A DNA stretch of 46,224 nt from Paenibacillus sp. 598K (GTDB lineage Bacteria; Bacillota; Bacilli; Paenibacillales; Paenibacillaceae), in contig NZ_BFBX01000045.1 of the NCBI RefSeq assembly GCF_003851045.1, positions 631-46,854 on the forward strand. Direction: 5' to 3'. The position numbers were made by a program, and so were the translations under genes. Shown here piece by piece: positions 36,142 through 44,576 of the stretch (its first letter is position 1; each line of letters starts with the position of its first letter). The notes under the pieces are model-generated. The model was not told the DNA's origin and did no database searches. It saw nothing but the letters and a program-made list of their open reading frames with translations.

Positions 36142-38859
36142 TTAACGGAGCAGTTGCAGTACGCCTTGCGGCTGTTGGTTGGCTTGCGCCAGCATCGCTT
36201 GCGCCGCTTGGGTGAGGATATTGTTTTTGGTGAATTCCATCATCTCTTTGGCCATATCGACATCGCGAATCCGGGACTCGGCCGCCGTCAGGTTCTCTGC
36301 GGATGCGCCCAGGTTGTTGATGGTGTGCTCCAGACGGTTCTGGAACGCTCCCAGCTTGGAACGTTCATTGGAGACCGCGCGGATCCCATTGTCCAGTACT
36401 TCGATTGCAGCGGTTGCTTTCTCTGATGTCGTAACGTCCAGACTGTACTCCACGCCAGTGTTGTTTGTTCCGTTCGTTACGGCTTGGAAGGCGGAGAACG
36501 CTGCGCCGGCTACTGTGCCATGTGCGGCGCCTGCGCTTGTGCCAGAGATGCCCAGTGCCAGCGAACGCATGTCGCCGATGTCCACGGTCAGCGTTTGTCC
36601 GTTATTGGCGCCAATTTGCATTTTCAGACCTTGATCTACTGCGTCGGCTCCGACTGTCGATTGAGCTCCCTCGGAAGCGGTCAATTTCAATGTTTTTGCT
36701 AGCTCGTCCGCACCGATGGATACTGTTCCGGCAGCGCCTTGCGTTCCGGAGGAGATCACGAATTTGCCATCCGCCAGGCTTACCGTTGCATTGGCCAGAG
36801 CAGGGTCAGCCGCTCGGATCTGGGTCTGCAAGTCGGAAGCCAGAGCGCCTGCAGTATAGTTGCCTACGGCCAGCTCGATATCCACATCAATGCCGTCAAT
36901 GGTCAACGTGCCCGTGTGGTTGGCATTATGTCCTTGCTGTACCGCTGCCGAGCCGAGGCCAAGCGCAGTCGATGCGCTTCCCGTAATCGCGCCGACCGTG
37001 CTGCCAGTGCCTGTCAGCGTGTTGGTGATGACAAGCTTGTTATCGGCGGTGAAGGACGCCTCTGCATTGCCTGTGCCAAAGGCGGTGTCCAGCTTGCTGT
37101 TCAGATCGGTCAGGAAGCTCGTGCGATCACTGGCGTTCGTGAAATTATAGCTGCCATCTGCAAGGGTCACGTTCTTCGTCACGCCGCCAACCGTGACGGC
37201 CAACTGGTTGTTGCCCGAACCTTCTGTGCCCGTTGTGAACGACGTTCCAATTAACGCCGCTGCGCCGCCTGTTCCAACAACCGCGAAATCGTCTGCTGCA
37301 TCCGCCGTGGAGAACACGATTTTGTTATCGGCGTCAAAGCCAACCGATACGCTTGCGAATGCGCCGCCGAGCGCTTGAATCTTGGTCTCGATATCATCGA
37401 GGAAATCTTGCGCGCTCAAGCCGCCAGCTGTATCCGAGTAGTCTTGCGTGGCCAGGCTAATCGTCTGCTCCACGCCGTTCAAGGAGACCGTCAGCAGATT
37501 GTTCTGGCTACCTTGCTCATAAGCTGCACTAGTCAAGCCGAGCTCAGCCGCCGCCGAGCCTGTGATATTAGTAATGGTACTGGCTACGCCTTCTACGTTG
37601 TTCGTCAGGACCAGCTTGTTCGTGCTGGCTTCGAAGGAGGCGATGACATTGCCATTGCCGAACACGCTGTCCAACTGCGTATTCAGGTCTGTCAGGAAGG
37701 TGTTGCGACCGGCTCCAGTCGTCATATCATACGTATTTGCAGCCAAGCTGACCGTCTGGGTATTGCCGCCAACTGTCAGTGTAAGTTCATTGTTCGGCGT
37801 GTCCGCACCAGCCACCAGGTCGGAACCGTCGCCGGCTGTAGACAGATGGGTGAGCGCATTGCCGCCAGTTAAGGCGAAGGTGTCGCCTGCATCAGCCGTT
37901 TTGAAGACGAGCTCGCTATCGCCGTTGAAGTTGACCGTCACATTGGCAAAGTCCCCGCCCAGCGCTTGAATCTTGGCTTGCAGGTCGTCTCTGAAATCAG
38001 CCGCCGTTTGACCTGGAGTGCCGTCATAATCGACTACATCCAATGCAACTGAGGCGGAGACCCCGTTCAGGCTGACCGTAAGCTCGTTGTCATTTGCAGT
38101 AACCGTTGGACCTGCAGCTGTAGTGTAAGCTTTTGAAGAAGTAATCGTTGCGCCTTCTGTTGTGGCATCAACGATGGTGAAGGCTGCGGTCAGCGTAGAA
38201 GCATCGACCGTGCCCGTTGCCGTTGCAGAAGTGGCCTCAATGTTCGGACCGCTGCCTGCGCTCGAAGGATTGCTATAAGCGACATTGCCGGTTACCGTAC
38301 CGCCGCCGATTGCCGAGATGTTGACATTGCCAAGCGCAGTGCCTGTTGCAGTTGCAACCGTATCTGCTGCTGTAATCGAGATTGTGCCGGTCACGGCTCC
38401 GCCAGTCACGTTGGCCGTTTTCGCCGTCTCCACGTTAAGCTCGCCTTTGAGCAGGCTCTTCGTATTAAATTCGGTTGTATTGCCGATCCGGTTGATCTCG
38501 GAGGTCAGCTGGTTGACTTCCTCCTGAATCGCTTGGCGATCCTCCGTTGAGTTCGTGCCGTTCGCCGATTGCGCCGCCAGCTCGCGCATACGCTGCAGAA
38601 TGCTGTGCGTCTCGCTGAGTGCGCCCTCAGCCGTTTGGATGAGCGAGATGGCGTCCTGCGAGTTACGGGTAGCCTGCTCCAGGCCGCGGATTTGTCCCCG
38701 CATTTTTTCGGAAATCGCCAGACCGGCCGCGTCGTCGCCGGCACGGTTAATCCGCAGACCGGAAGACAGCTTCTCCAAAGATTTGCTTGTGCCTACGTTG
38801 TTCGTTGCCAGCTGCCGATGCGTGTTCAGCGCCGCGATGTTGTGATTGATTCTCATCAT
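36142..38859 (-). CDS. hag: Flagellin with large modular central domain
   Basis: The ends are classical flagellin D0/D1: [16 protein letters not shown] at the start and [20 protein letters not shown] to the end. The total of 905 residues is two to three times the usual length. The centre holds five related modules of about 97 residues beginning near residues 258, 356, 453, 550 and 645 ([51 protein letters not shown]) in an A-B-A'-B'-C order, preceded by a Thr/Ala/Gly-rich stretch (about 150-255). GGAGG precedes two adjacent ATGs; the first is used here. It follows csrA on the same strand, 187 nt away, probably on one sigma-D transcript. The exposed domain is probably the filament surface. Confidence 0.95.
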   Translation of the reverse strand: MMRINHNIAALNTHRQLATNNVGTSKSLEKLSSGLRINRAGDDAAGLAISEKMRGQIRGLEQATRNSQDAISLIQTAEGALSETHSILQRMRELAAQSANGTNSTEDRQAIQEEVNQLTSEINRIGNTTEFNTKSLLKGELNVETAKTANVTGGAVTGTISITAADTVATATGTALGNVNISAIGGGTVTGNVAYSNPSSAGSGPNIEATSATATGTVDASTLTAAFTIVDATTEGATITSSKAYTTAAGPTVTANDNELTVSLNGVSASVALDVVDYDGTPGQTAADFRDDLQAKIQALGGDFANVTVNFNGDSELVFKTADAGDTFALTGGNALTHLSTAGDGSDLVAGADTPNNELTLTVGGNTQTVSLAANTYDMTTGAGRNTFLTDLNTQLDSVFGNGNVIASFEASTNKLVLTNNVEGVASTITNITGSAAAELGLTSAAYEQGSQNNLLTVSLNGVEQTISLATQDYSDTAGGLSAQDFLDDIETKIQALGGAFASVSVGFDADNKIVFSTADAADDFAVVGTGGAAALIGTSFTTGTEGSGNNQLAVTVGGVTKNVTLADGSYNFTNASDRTSFLTDLNSKLDTAFGTGNAEASFTADNKLVITNTLTGTGSTVGAITGSASTALGLGSAAVQQGHNANHTGTLTIDGIDVDIELAVGNYTAGALASDLQTQIRAADPALANATVSLADGKFVISSGTQGAAGTVSIGADELAKTLKLTASEGAQSTVGADAVDQGLKMQIGANNGQTLTVDIGDMRSLALGISGTSAGAAHGTVAGAAFSAFQAVTNGTNNTGVEYSLDVTTSEKATAAIEVLDNGIRAVSNERSKLGAFQNRLEHTINNLGASAENLTAAESRIRDVDMAKEMMEFTKNNILTQAAQAMLAQANQQPQGVLQLLR

Positions 38860-38885
38860 TCTCTACCTCCGTGTGGTGTGGTTCA

Positions 38886-39031
38886 GGATGCCTCTCCATT
38901 TGCATCCCGTGCGAAGCCCTTGCGTGAGACCTGCTCTGTCGCTGCCGACGGATCGCGCGCTGATCCGCCTCGCGAGTCCAGACAGACTCGTACGCGGCTC
39001 TTCCCTGAGTACACCACTCGTCCATAAGTGG
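38886..39031 (-). promoter_or_regulatory. Flagellin leader with candidate CsrA-binding hairpins
   Basis: On the minus strand CCACT-TATGGACG-AGTGG (39014-39031) is a perfect 5-bp hairpin with ATGGA in the loop. CTC-AGGGAA-GAG follows. GGATGC-AAATGGAGAG-GCATCC (38886-38907) is a 6-bp hairpin with ATGGA in the loop. The flagellin ribosome binding site itself is ACGGAGG. CsrA binds A(N)GGA in loops and, in B. subtilis, represses hag by binding two such sites, one over the ribosome binding site. This layout fits that model. Confidence 0.6.
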
Positions 39032-39046
39032 CAGAGGTTCTATGCG

Positions 39047-39229
39047 TTATTGCTCTATGTTATCGTCTATGCTGTCGCTCCGGTCCGCCAATTCGCCTCT
39101 TACGATCGGGATATGTCTAGGCGCGTCGATCGCCAGACGCAGATGCCCCTCCTCGCTCTTGACTACCTTGACCATGATGTTGTTGTCGATCATCACGTAC
39201 TCCCCTGGCTTTCTCCCTAATACGAGCAT
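39047..39229 (-). CDS. csrA: CsrA, carbon storage regulator (copy 1)
   Basis: The start at 39229 (MLVLGRKPGEYVMIDNNIMV) is 10 nt after AAGGAG; a longer frame to 39268 lacks the family N-terminus. The 60-residue product keeps the CsrA beta-strand pattern LRLAIDAPRHIPIVRGEL with R44 in the position of the RNA-binding Arg. CsrA dimers bind A(N)GGA hairpins in mRNA leaders to block translation; in Bacillus the target is flagellin and the antagonist is FliW, which is not seen here. It sits between a sigma-D promoter and flagellin. Confidence 0.9.
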   Translation of the reverse strand: MLVLGRKPGEYVMIDNNIMVKVVKSEEGHLRLAIDAPRHIPIVRGELADRSDSIDDNIEQ

Positions 39230-39263
39230 CTGCTCATCTCTCCTTATGTGGCCATCGGCCGAA

Positions 39264-39329
39264 CCCAAAAATGAGCAAACACATCGCGGCCTGGCTTCGT
39301 CCTGAAGCGTATCGGCGATGGGTTTGCTC
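39264..39329 (-). terminator. Terminator-like stem between the sigma-D promoter and csrA
   Basis: On the minus strand GAGCAAAC-C-CATCGC and GCGATG-T-GTTTGCTC (39273-39329) pair over 14 of 15 positions and are followed by ATTTTTGGG. The apex carries the GCTTC-AGGAC-GAAGC hairpin. It could end a short RNA or act as an attenuator for csrA and flagellin. Confidence 0.65.
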
Positions 39330-39468
39330 GTCCCTAAGCTTGGCTATACGGCATGCGAGTGTCCTTGAGAAAACAGCAAAAAGACGACTAGCGCGCATGT
39401 TTCGACCTTCGTCGTCCTTGAATACACATGCGCTTCTACTCGTCCATGAGGAAGCGGATATCTACTTA
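39264..39468 (-). ncRNA. Structured csrA leader, candidate CsrA-titrating RNA
   Basis: From the predicted sigma-D start (about 39468) the minus strand carries five (A)NGGAC motifs before csrA: ATGGAC (39442-39447), AAGGAC (39414-39419 and 39361-39366), AGGGAC (39330-39335) and CAGGAC/AGGAC (39299-39303); a sixth GGA is the csrA ribosome binding site. Three lie in hairpin loops: CGCTTC-CTC-ATGGAC-GAG-TA-GAAGCG (39431-39456), GCTT-AGGGAC-GAGC (39326-39339) and GCTTC-AGGAC-GAAGC (39294-39308). The RNA ends in a terminator-like stem. This is the shape of CsrB/RsmZ decoy RNAs or of an autoregulated leader. GCGCATGT/ACATGCGC gives an alternative fold. No experimental support is available. Confidence 0.5.
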
Positions 39469-39474
39469 CTACCG

Positions 39475-39502
39475 TTATCGGCACAGGGTCCGAAAAAGTT
39501 TA
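39475..39502 (-). promoter_or_regulatory. Sigma-D (flagellar) promoter
   Basis: On the minus strand TAAA (39502-39499), a 16-nt spacer and GCCGATAA (39482-39475) match the sigma-D/sigma-28 consensus at every listed base. It reads toward csrA and flagellin. Confidence 0.85.
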
Positions 39503-39522
39503 GGGCATTCCAAAAATTTTTT

Positions 39523-39531
39523 TGGTATACT
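39523..39531 (+). promoter_or_regulatory. Extended -10 promoter of the LuxR-type regulator
   Basis: TGGTATACT is a TGn-extended -10 without a clear -35, 49 nt before the ATG at 39580. It lies back-to-back with the sigma-D promoter, only 21 nt away. Confidence 0.45.
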
Positions 39532-39579
39532 TGTTACTAAAGTCCTATCCGTCTACCCTGCATTCGGAGGTTCCATACC

Positions 39580-42500
39580 ATGCTAGAGGACACACGCGCG
39601 ATCCCCCTGACCGAAATTGTCCGGCACACGCGGGATAATCGGCATCTCTTTTTTTCAGTCGCCCGGCAGCTTGTCCGACTTGTCGAACGTCAAGCCGACC
39701 ACGACAGTCCACGTCATCCCTTTCACCCGGACCACTATTCGGTACTCATATCGGACGACTCCTCCGTCCAGATCCTTTTGACCCCATTCGATTCACCCAA
39801 CTCCTCGCCATCCGACAACCTTACCCGAGATGTTATGTACGCTTCGCCGGAGCTGCTTGGCCGTACCATCCGAGCTGTTGATCTACGCAGCGACTTTTAT
39901 GTTTTGGGCATCCTGTTTTATGAATGCCTGACAGGGGCGCCGCTATTCGCGGCGAATTCTGAGCTAGAGTGGGCGCATGCCCATCTGGCGCAGCTCCCGG
40001 CGAGACCGGAGAGGGTGCGCCCGGATATTCCTGTCATCCTGGGCGATCTCGTCATGAAGCTGTTAAGCAAGCTGCCGGAGGACCGCTACCAGAGCATATA
40101 TGGCTTGCTCGCCGATCTCGAGCAGTGCGCCGAGCAGCTGCGCCAGCGCGGCGTGATCCCAGGGTTCGAGCTGGGGCGCGCGGATCGGCGGAGCCGTCTA
40201 CAGCTTCCCGAAGTGTTGTATGAAAGGGAGGCATTCTTGGAGCAACTGCGCTCCAGCTATGCGGAGGCCGTCGCCGGAGCTGTAGAGACCGTCCTGGTGG
40301 GAGGCCGCGCCGGCAGCGGCAAGACAGCACTGCTGAAGGCTTTTCGAGCAGTCGTCTTCGAGCAGTCGGGACACTTCCTCGCCGGCGCGTTCGACCTACA
40401 GACGGCTGCTGCGCCCTATCTGCCGCTGGTCCAGGCGATTCGGGAGCTCGCGGCCAGACTGCTGGGAGCGAGCGATGCGGAGCTGGATTATTGGCGCGGC
40501 CGCATTACTGCCGCTGTAGGGCAGCAGGGAGCGATCCTTCTAGGGATGATCCCGGAGCTCGTCCATATCATCGGCGAACAACCGCCGCTTCACGAGCTGC
40601 CGCCATCGGAGACGACGGTCCGGCTTCATCAGGTGTTCTGCGGCTTCCTGCGGGCGCTCGCGGATGCCGAGCATCCGCTCGTGCTCTGCCTGGACAACAT
40701 GCAGTGGGCAGACCCGGCCTCGCTGCAGCTGCTGCGAGCGCTGATGAGCGACCCCGACAGTCAGCATCTGCTCATCCTGCTGGCCTTCCGCAACGATGGA
40801 TTCGATGCCGCTCAAGTGCTGCTGGACCTATTGCTCACGGACGAGAGCGTGGCGCAGCCGCGCGTACAACTCATCGAGCTCCGGGAGCTGGGGCTTGCCA
40901 GCGTGAAGAGGTATGTCGTAGAAGCGCTTCATAGCGATCCCTGTACTGTCAAGCCGCTTGCGGAAGCGCTTTACCAAAAAACGGCCGGCAATCCCTTCTA
41001 CCTCGAACAAATGCTGCAGCGCTGCTACAACGAAGGATGGCTCCGATATCGCGAGGATGGCGAGTCGTCGCTGTGGATATGGGAACTCGCGGAGATCCAG
41101 CAACAGGAAAGCTTCGAGGACGTCGTCGGGCTCATCGTCTGCCGGTTCGAGGCGTTGCCCGCAGAGGTGCGACGGCTACTCCGCAGCGCCAGTTGCTTCG
41201 GACGGGGATTCGAGCTGGAGCAGCTGGCGCTGCTGGAGGGTATAGGTACGGAGACGGTGCGGCTGGAGCTGCAATCTGCGCTGGAGGAGGGCTTGATCCT
41301 GCTGGGCGAGGAGATGTCCTACCGCTTCTCGCATGATGAAGTGCAGCGGGCCATCTATGAAGCTATCCCGGCTGCGGAGCGGGAGCGGCTGCATCAATCG
41401 ATCGGTCGCCAATTGCAGCGTCAGTATGGTGGGGAGGACATGCCGGCTCTCCAATTGTTCGAGATCGCGCATCATGCCAATCTGGGCAGCGGTCTGATGA
41501 GGGAGCCGGAGCAGCGAGAGCAGCTGGCGCGGATCAATCTGCAGGCGGGCAAGCTGGCCAAGGCGACAGCGGCGCATGTACAAGCGTTGGAGCTGCTGCA
41601 GAAGGGGATCAAGCTGGTCGAGGCTGAGGGCTGGAGTCGATATGGCGAGCTATACGCGGAGCTGCTGCTGGAGAGCTCGGAATGCCAGTACTGCTGCGGT
41701 TACTTCGATCGTGCCGAGCATGTGCTGAAGGAACTGCTGGGATGGGAGAAGGCCCCGCAGCGACGCGCGCGTATCTACGTCATCCAGATGACGATGTGCG
41801 CCTATCGCAAGCGGGATGGGCAAGCAGCGAAGATCGCGATCCATGCGCTGGCCGAGCTCGGCTTGAAGCTCCCGGCCGCTCCCTCTCGTCTGGGGATGGC
41901 TGCCGAGATGCTGCGGACGCGAGCCTACCTTGCACGCAGACCACAGCAGCTTGAGCAGGGGCCGACAAGCGATGATCCGATTCACTTGGCTATGGCGGAC
42001 ATCATTACGCTTGCATCGTCGCTGCTGTTCATGACCCATTCGCAGTTGGCCACCTTCATGCTGGCTAGATATGTACGGATCGCCGCAGATCAGCGTCACG
42101 ATGGCGCCTTGGCGATCGGACTGAGCGCATATGCCATCGCGTTATGCTACGGCTTGCATGATTACGAGCGTTCGCTTCGCCTTGCCGAGCAAGCGTTGCA
42201 ATATGCAGAGCGGACAGGCAATGCTAGACTGCAGGGCATCGTGCTGTTCATGAACGCTCTCATCCTGCAGTTTTTGCGTCCGGGCGAGTCGGATCGTTGC
42301 TTTGCCCAGGCTGAGGCATACTGTGCGAGCCAAGGCGATCTGGTGTATGCGGGGTATGCCATCTCCTCGCGACTGATTACACAGAGCCAGGATCTTAGGC
42401 TTCTGGAGCAGCTATGGCGGCACTATGCACGACAGCTGCATCGTCTGGACGACATGACGAAGCGGGTCGTCGGTATCGTCGGCCGCTATCTGCAGCTGCT

Positions 42501-44109
42501 GCGGACGGAAGCCGACACGTCCAGGCTCCGACTCGACGACGGCGATATCGATGAAGCGCTGCTGGAGCGGCTGCCGAAGGAGGGCACTCACGTCTCGCAC
42601 TTGCTCTACTATTACACGTGCAAGCTTGAGGTGAGCTACCTGCACGGCAGGTACGGAGAAGCGGCAGCCGTCGTAGAGCAGTCAAGGCGTCTGAAGGCGA
42701 CGATGCTGCTGTCCTACCATCAGCGATATTGCTTTTACTCTGCCCTGACGATGATGACGATCTACGCGGATGCCCCGCCCTCCCTTCGGAGGAGCTATCG
42801 CAAGGCGCTCAAGCGCCTGCTCGGCCAGATGAAAAAGTGGACCCACGTCGTGCCCGAGCGAACGAGGGCCAAATATCTCGTCTTGCTGGCAGAGTCGGAC
42901 CGGCTAAACGGCAAGCTGGAGGCGGCCTGCAATCGATATGATCAAGCCATAGACTATGCGCGATCGATCGGTGATGCGCATGACGAAGCGATCGCCAGCG
43001 AACGGGCGGCACGTCTCCAGCAAACGCTCCATCGCCCAGACCGGGAGGCGGACTATATCCTCAGAGCGCATGAGGCTTATCTGAGATGGGGGGCGGATGG
43101 CGTCGCTGACCGACTGCAGCGGCTATACCCAGAGCTGAGAGGGGCGGGTCAATCTGTAGCAGCGGATGCAGCCGAGCCGCCTGAGCGTCCAAGGTCGCAA
43201 TACGCCAAGCCGCGTCCGCCGCTGAACGCCGGGGTCGAGGATCGCTGGGCGATGGATGCGCTGCGCCATGCGTCCAAGCTGGATGGCAGCGATGCGCAGC
43301 TTGCAGATCTGCTGGGCGCTTTCCTGCAGCTGGCCCTGCTGAACTCCGGAGCGGAGCGCGGACTGCTCTTGTCGATCGGCGAGCAGGGGGTGGTCATCGA
43401 AGGCGCGCGGGACGTTAACGATCTCGCCGCCGATGGCAACGAAGGAGGGGGTGGATGCTACGCCAGCTCGGTCGTACACCATGTCAGGCGGACCAGACAA
43501 GCCGTCATTGTGGTCGATGCAAGTCAGAGCGTCTATGCCACCGACCCGTATATTCGCCAGCGGTCGCCGCGTTCGATCCTGTGCATGTCGCTGCCGTGGC
43601 CGGGGCGACAGCCCTTGCTCGTCTACCTGGAGAACAACCGGCTCCCTGGCGTGATGACGACGGATTGCTTGCCGCTGCTGGAGATGGCCTTCTCTCGGAT
43701 GATCTATGCCGCCCATACCTATGCCTCGTCCGCCGACGCTCCCGAAGCCGCAGCGGCCGTGGCTACGGAGCTAGCGTCGGTGTCGGACCTGGAGTCGGTA
43801 GCGGTGTCGACCGAGATGGGGCCTACGATAGAGGTAAGGGCGGAGCCAACGATGGAGCCGGCATCCTTGGCGACGACTGTTGCGGACATGTCGTCCCCGG
43901 CCATCGGGCCCTTCGAGGAGCTGTCTACGCGCGAGCTGGACGTGCTTCGGTTGATGGCCGGGGGGCTCTCCAACAAGGAGATCGCCTCCCGACTAGGCAT
44001 CAAGGAAGGTACCGTGAAGATCCACGCCTTCAATATATACGGCAAGCTGCAAGTCAATCGGCGCGTCCAGGCGATCACGCGAGCACGCGAGCTAAGGCTG
44101 CTGGAGTAG
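39580..44109 (+). CDS. Giant LuxR-type regulator: pseudokinase fragment, STAND ATPase, TPR-like, GAF-like and HTH
   Basis: The 1509-residue protein opens with the C-lobe of a Ser/Thr kinase (about 45-190; MYASPELLGR, DLRSDFYVLGILFYECLTG) but has no glycine-rich N-lobe, the HRD loop reads RHPFHPDHYSVLI and no DFG is present, so it is a pseudokinase. An AAA/STAND ATPase follows with Walker A GGRAGSGKT (G242-T249) and Walker B LCLDN (D372). Residues about 600-1150 are helical repeats, about 1235-1385 a GAF-like domain, and about 1445-1509 a LuxR helix-turn-helix (LSTRELDVLRLMAGGLSNKE). It may sense a signal, oligomerise with ATP and activate transcription. GGAGG lies 9 nt before the ATG. It is divergent from csrA-flagellin. 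Confidence 0.9.
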   Translation: MLEDTRAIPLTEIVRHTRDNRHLFFSVARQLVRLVERQADHDSPRHPFHPDHYSVLISDDSSVQILLTPFDSPNSSPSDNLTRDVMYASPELLGRTIRAVDLRSDFYVLGILFYECLTGAPLFAANSELEWAHAHLAQLPARPERVRPDIPVILGDLVMKLLSKLPEDRYQSIYGLLADLEQCAEQLRQRGVIPGFELGRADRRSRLQLPEVLYEREAFLEQLRSSYAEAVAGAVETVLVGGRAGSGKTALLKAFRAVVFEQSGHFLAGAFDLQTAAAPYLPLVQAIRELAARLLGASDAELDYWRGRITAAVGQQGAILLGMIPELVHIIGEQPPLHELPPSETTVRLHQVFCGFLRALADAEHPLVLCLDNMQWADPASLQLLRALMSDPDSQHLLILLAFRNDGFDAAQVLLDLLLTDESVAQPRVQLIELRELGLASVKRYVVEALHSDPCTVKPLAEALYQKTAGNPFYLEQMLQRCYNEGWLRYREDGESSLWIWELAEIQQQESFEDVVGLIVCRFEALPAEVRRLLRSASCFGRGFELEQLALLEGIGTETVRLELQSALEEGLILLGEEMSYRFSHDEVQRAIYEAIPAAERERLHQSIGRQLQRQYGGEDMPALQLFEIAHHANLGSGLMREPEQREQLARINLQAGKLAKATAAHVQALELLQKGIKLVEAEGWSRYGELYAELLLESSECQYCCGYFDRAEHVLKELLGWEKAPQRRARIYVIQMTMCAYRKRDGQAAKIAIHALAELGLKLPAAPSRLGMAAEMLRTRAYLARRPQQLEQGPTSDDPIHLAMADIITLASSLLFMTHSQLATFMLARYVRIAADQRHDGALAIGLSAYAIALCYGLHDYERSLRLAEQALQYAERTGNARLQGIVLFMNALILQFLRPGESDRCFAQAEAYCASQGDLVYAGYAISSRLITQSQDLRLLEQLWRHYARQLHRLDDMTKRVVGIVGRYLQLLRTEADTSRLRLDDGDIDEALLERLPKEGTHVSHLLYYYTCKLEVSYLHGRYGEAAAVVEQSRRLKATMLLSYHQRYCFYSALTMMTIYADAPPSLRRSYRKALKRLLGQMKKWTHVVPERTRAKYLVLLAESDRLNGKLEAACNRYDQAIDYARSIGDAHDEAIASERAARLQQTLHRPDREADYILRAHEAYLRWGADGVADRLQRLYPELRGAGQSVAADAAEPPERPRSQYAKPRPPLNAGVEDRWAMDALRHASKLDGSDAQLADLLGAFLQLALLNSGAERGLLLSIGEQGVVIEGARDVNDLAADGNEGGGGCYASSVVHHVRRTRQAVIVVDASQSVYATDPYIRQRSPRSILCMSLPWPGRQPLLVYLENNRLPGVMTTDCLPLLEMAFSRMIYAAHTYASSADAPEAAAAVATELASVSDLESVAVSTEMGPTIEVRAEPTMEPASLATTVADMSSPAIGPFEELSTRELDVLRLMAGGLSNKEIASRLGIKEGTVKIHAFNIYGKLQVNRRVQAITRARELRLLE

Positions 44110-44113
44110 CGAG

Positions 44114-44281
44114 TCAGGGCTGCCCCTGATTTCGCTCCAGCAGCTCGCTGCGCACGATCGGCACGTCTCGCGGCGCATCAATCGCCAGTCGTAGCTGGCC
44201 GTCCTCGCTCATAATGACGGATACGACGATTCTGTTATCGATAATGATGGATTGTCCCGGTTTTCTTCCTACGACCAGCAT
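44114..44281 (-). CDS. csrA: CsrA paralogue (copy 2)
   Basis: This 55-residue gene reads MLVVGRKPGQSIIIDNRIVV and LRLAIDAPRDVPIVRSEL, clearly paralogous to the CsrA at 39047 (shared MLV-GRKPG, IDN-I-V, LRLAIDAPR, PIVR-EL). The RNA-binding Arg is kept. Its stop lies 4 nt from the LuxR-type gene's stop, so the two are convergent without room for a terminator, and antisense overlap of their transcripts is likely. The weak ribosome binding site AAGGGG is 10 nt from the ATG. Confidence 0.88.
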   Translation of the reverse strand: MLVVGRKPGQSIIIDNRIVVSVIMSEDGQLRLAIDAPRDVPIVRSELLERNQGQP

Positions 44282-44307
44282 GGTGGATGGGCCCCTTTTT
44301 CTGTAGG

Positions 44308-44336
44308 TGTATATTTACCTTCGCAGCATAGCCCAA
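44308..44336 (-). promoter_or_regulatory. Candidate sigma-A promoter of csrA copy 2
   Basis: On the minus strand TTGGGC (44336-44331), a 17-nt spacer and TATACA (44313-44308) give a promoter with a leader of about 20 nt. No sigma-D motif and no A(N)GGAC hairpins are seen here, unlike copy 1. Confidence 0.45.
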
Positions 44337-44425
44337 TTCATACTGATCTGTGATTCCACGAAAGTTATACCCGCCCCTAATTAATCTTCCGAAATATAAC
44401 CAACGGTATAGCATGGAAATACATA

Positions 44426-44454
44426 TTTTAATCCACCCCCAATAGTGATAAGAT
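44426..44454 (+). promoter_or_regulatory. Candidate promoter of mqo
   Basis: TTTTAA (44426-44431), a 17-nt spacer and TG-A-TAAGAT (extended -10, TAAGAT 44449-44454) lie about 120 nt upstream of the mqo start. The -35 is weak. Confidence 0.35.
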
Positions 44455-44576
44455 AGATAGGTATGTAGTGATTCGGAGGGGTGCGACATTTGTTTGCGCT
44501 CGGGCTTTGCTGTGGCGTTTTGGAGCTGGGGCGCCTGCATCCTTTCTGCAAATCTCAAGATATAAGGATGGTAATC

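Noticed and set aside
39273..39345. Resemblance to a c-di-GMP-I riboswitch (GCAAACC followed by GGACG-AAGCC)
   Set aside because: The second half of that riboswitch fold is missing and the GCAAAC bases are used in a long stem, so the match is probably chance.
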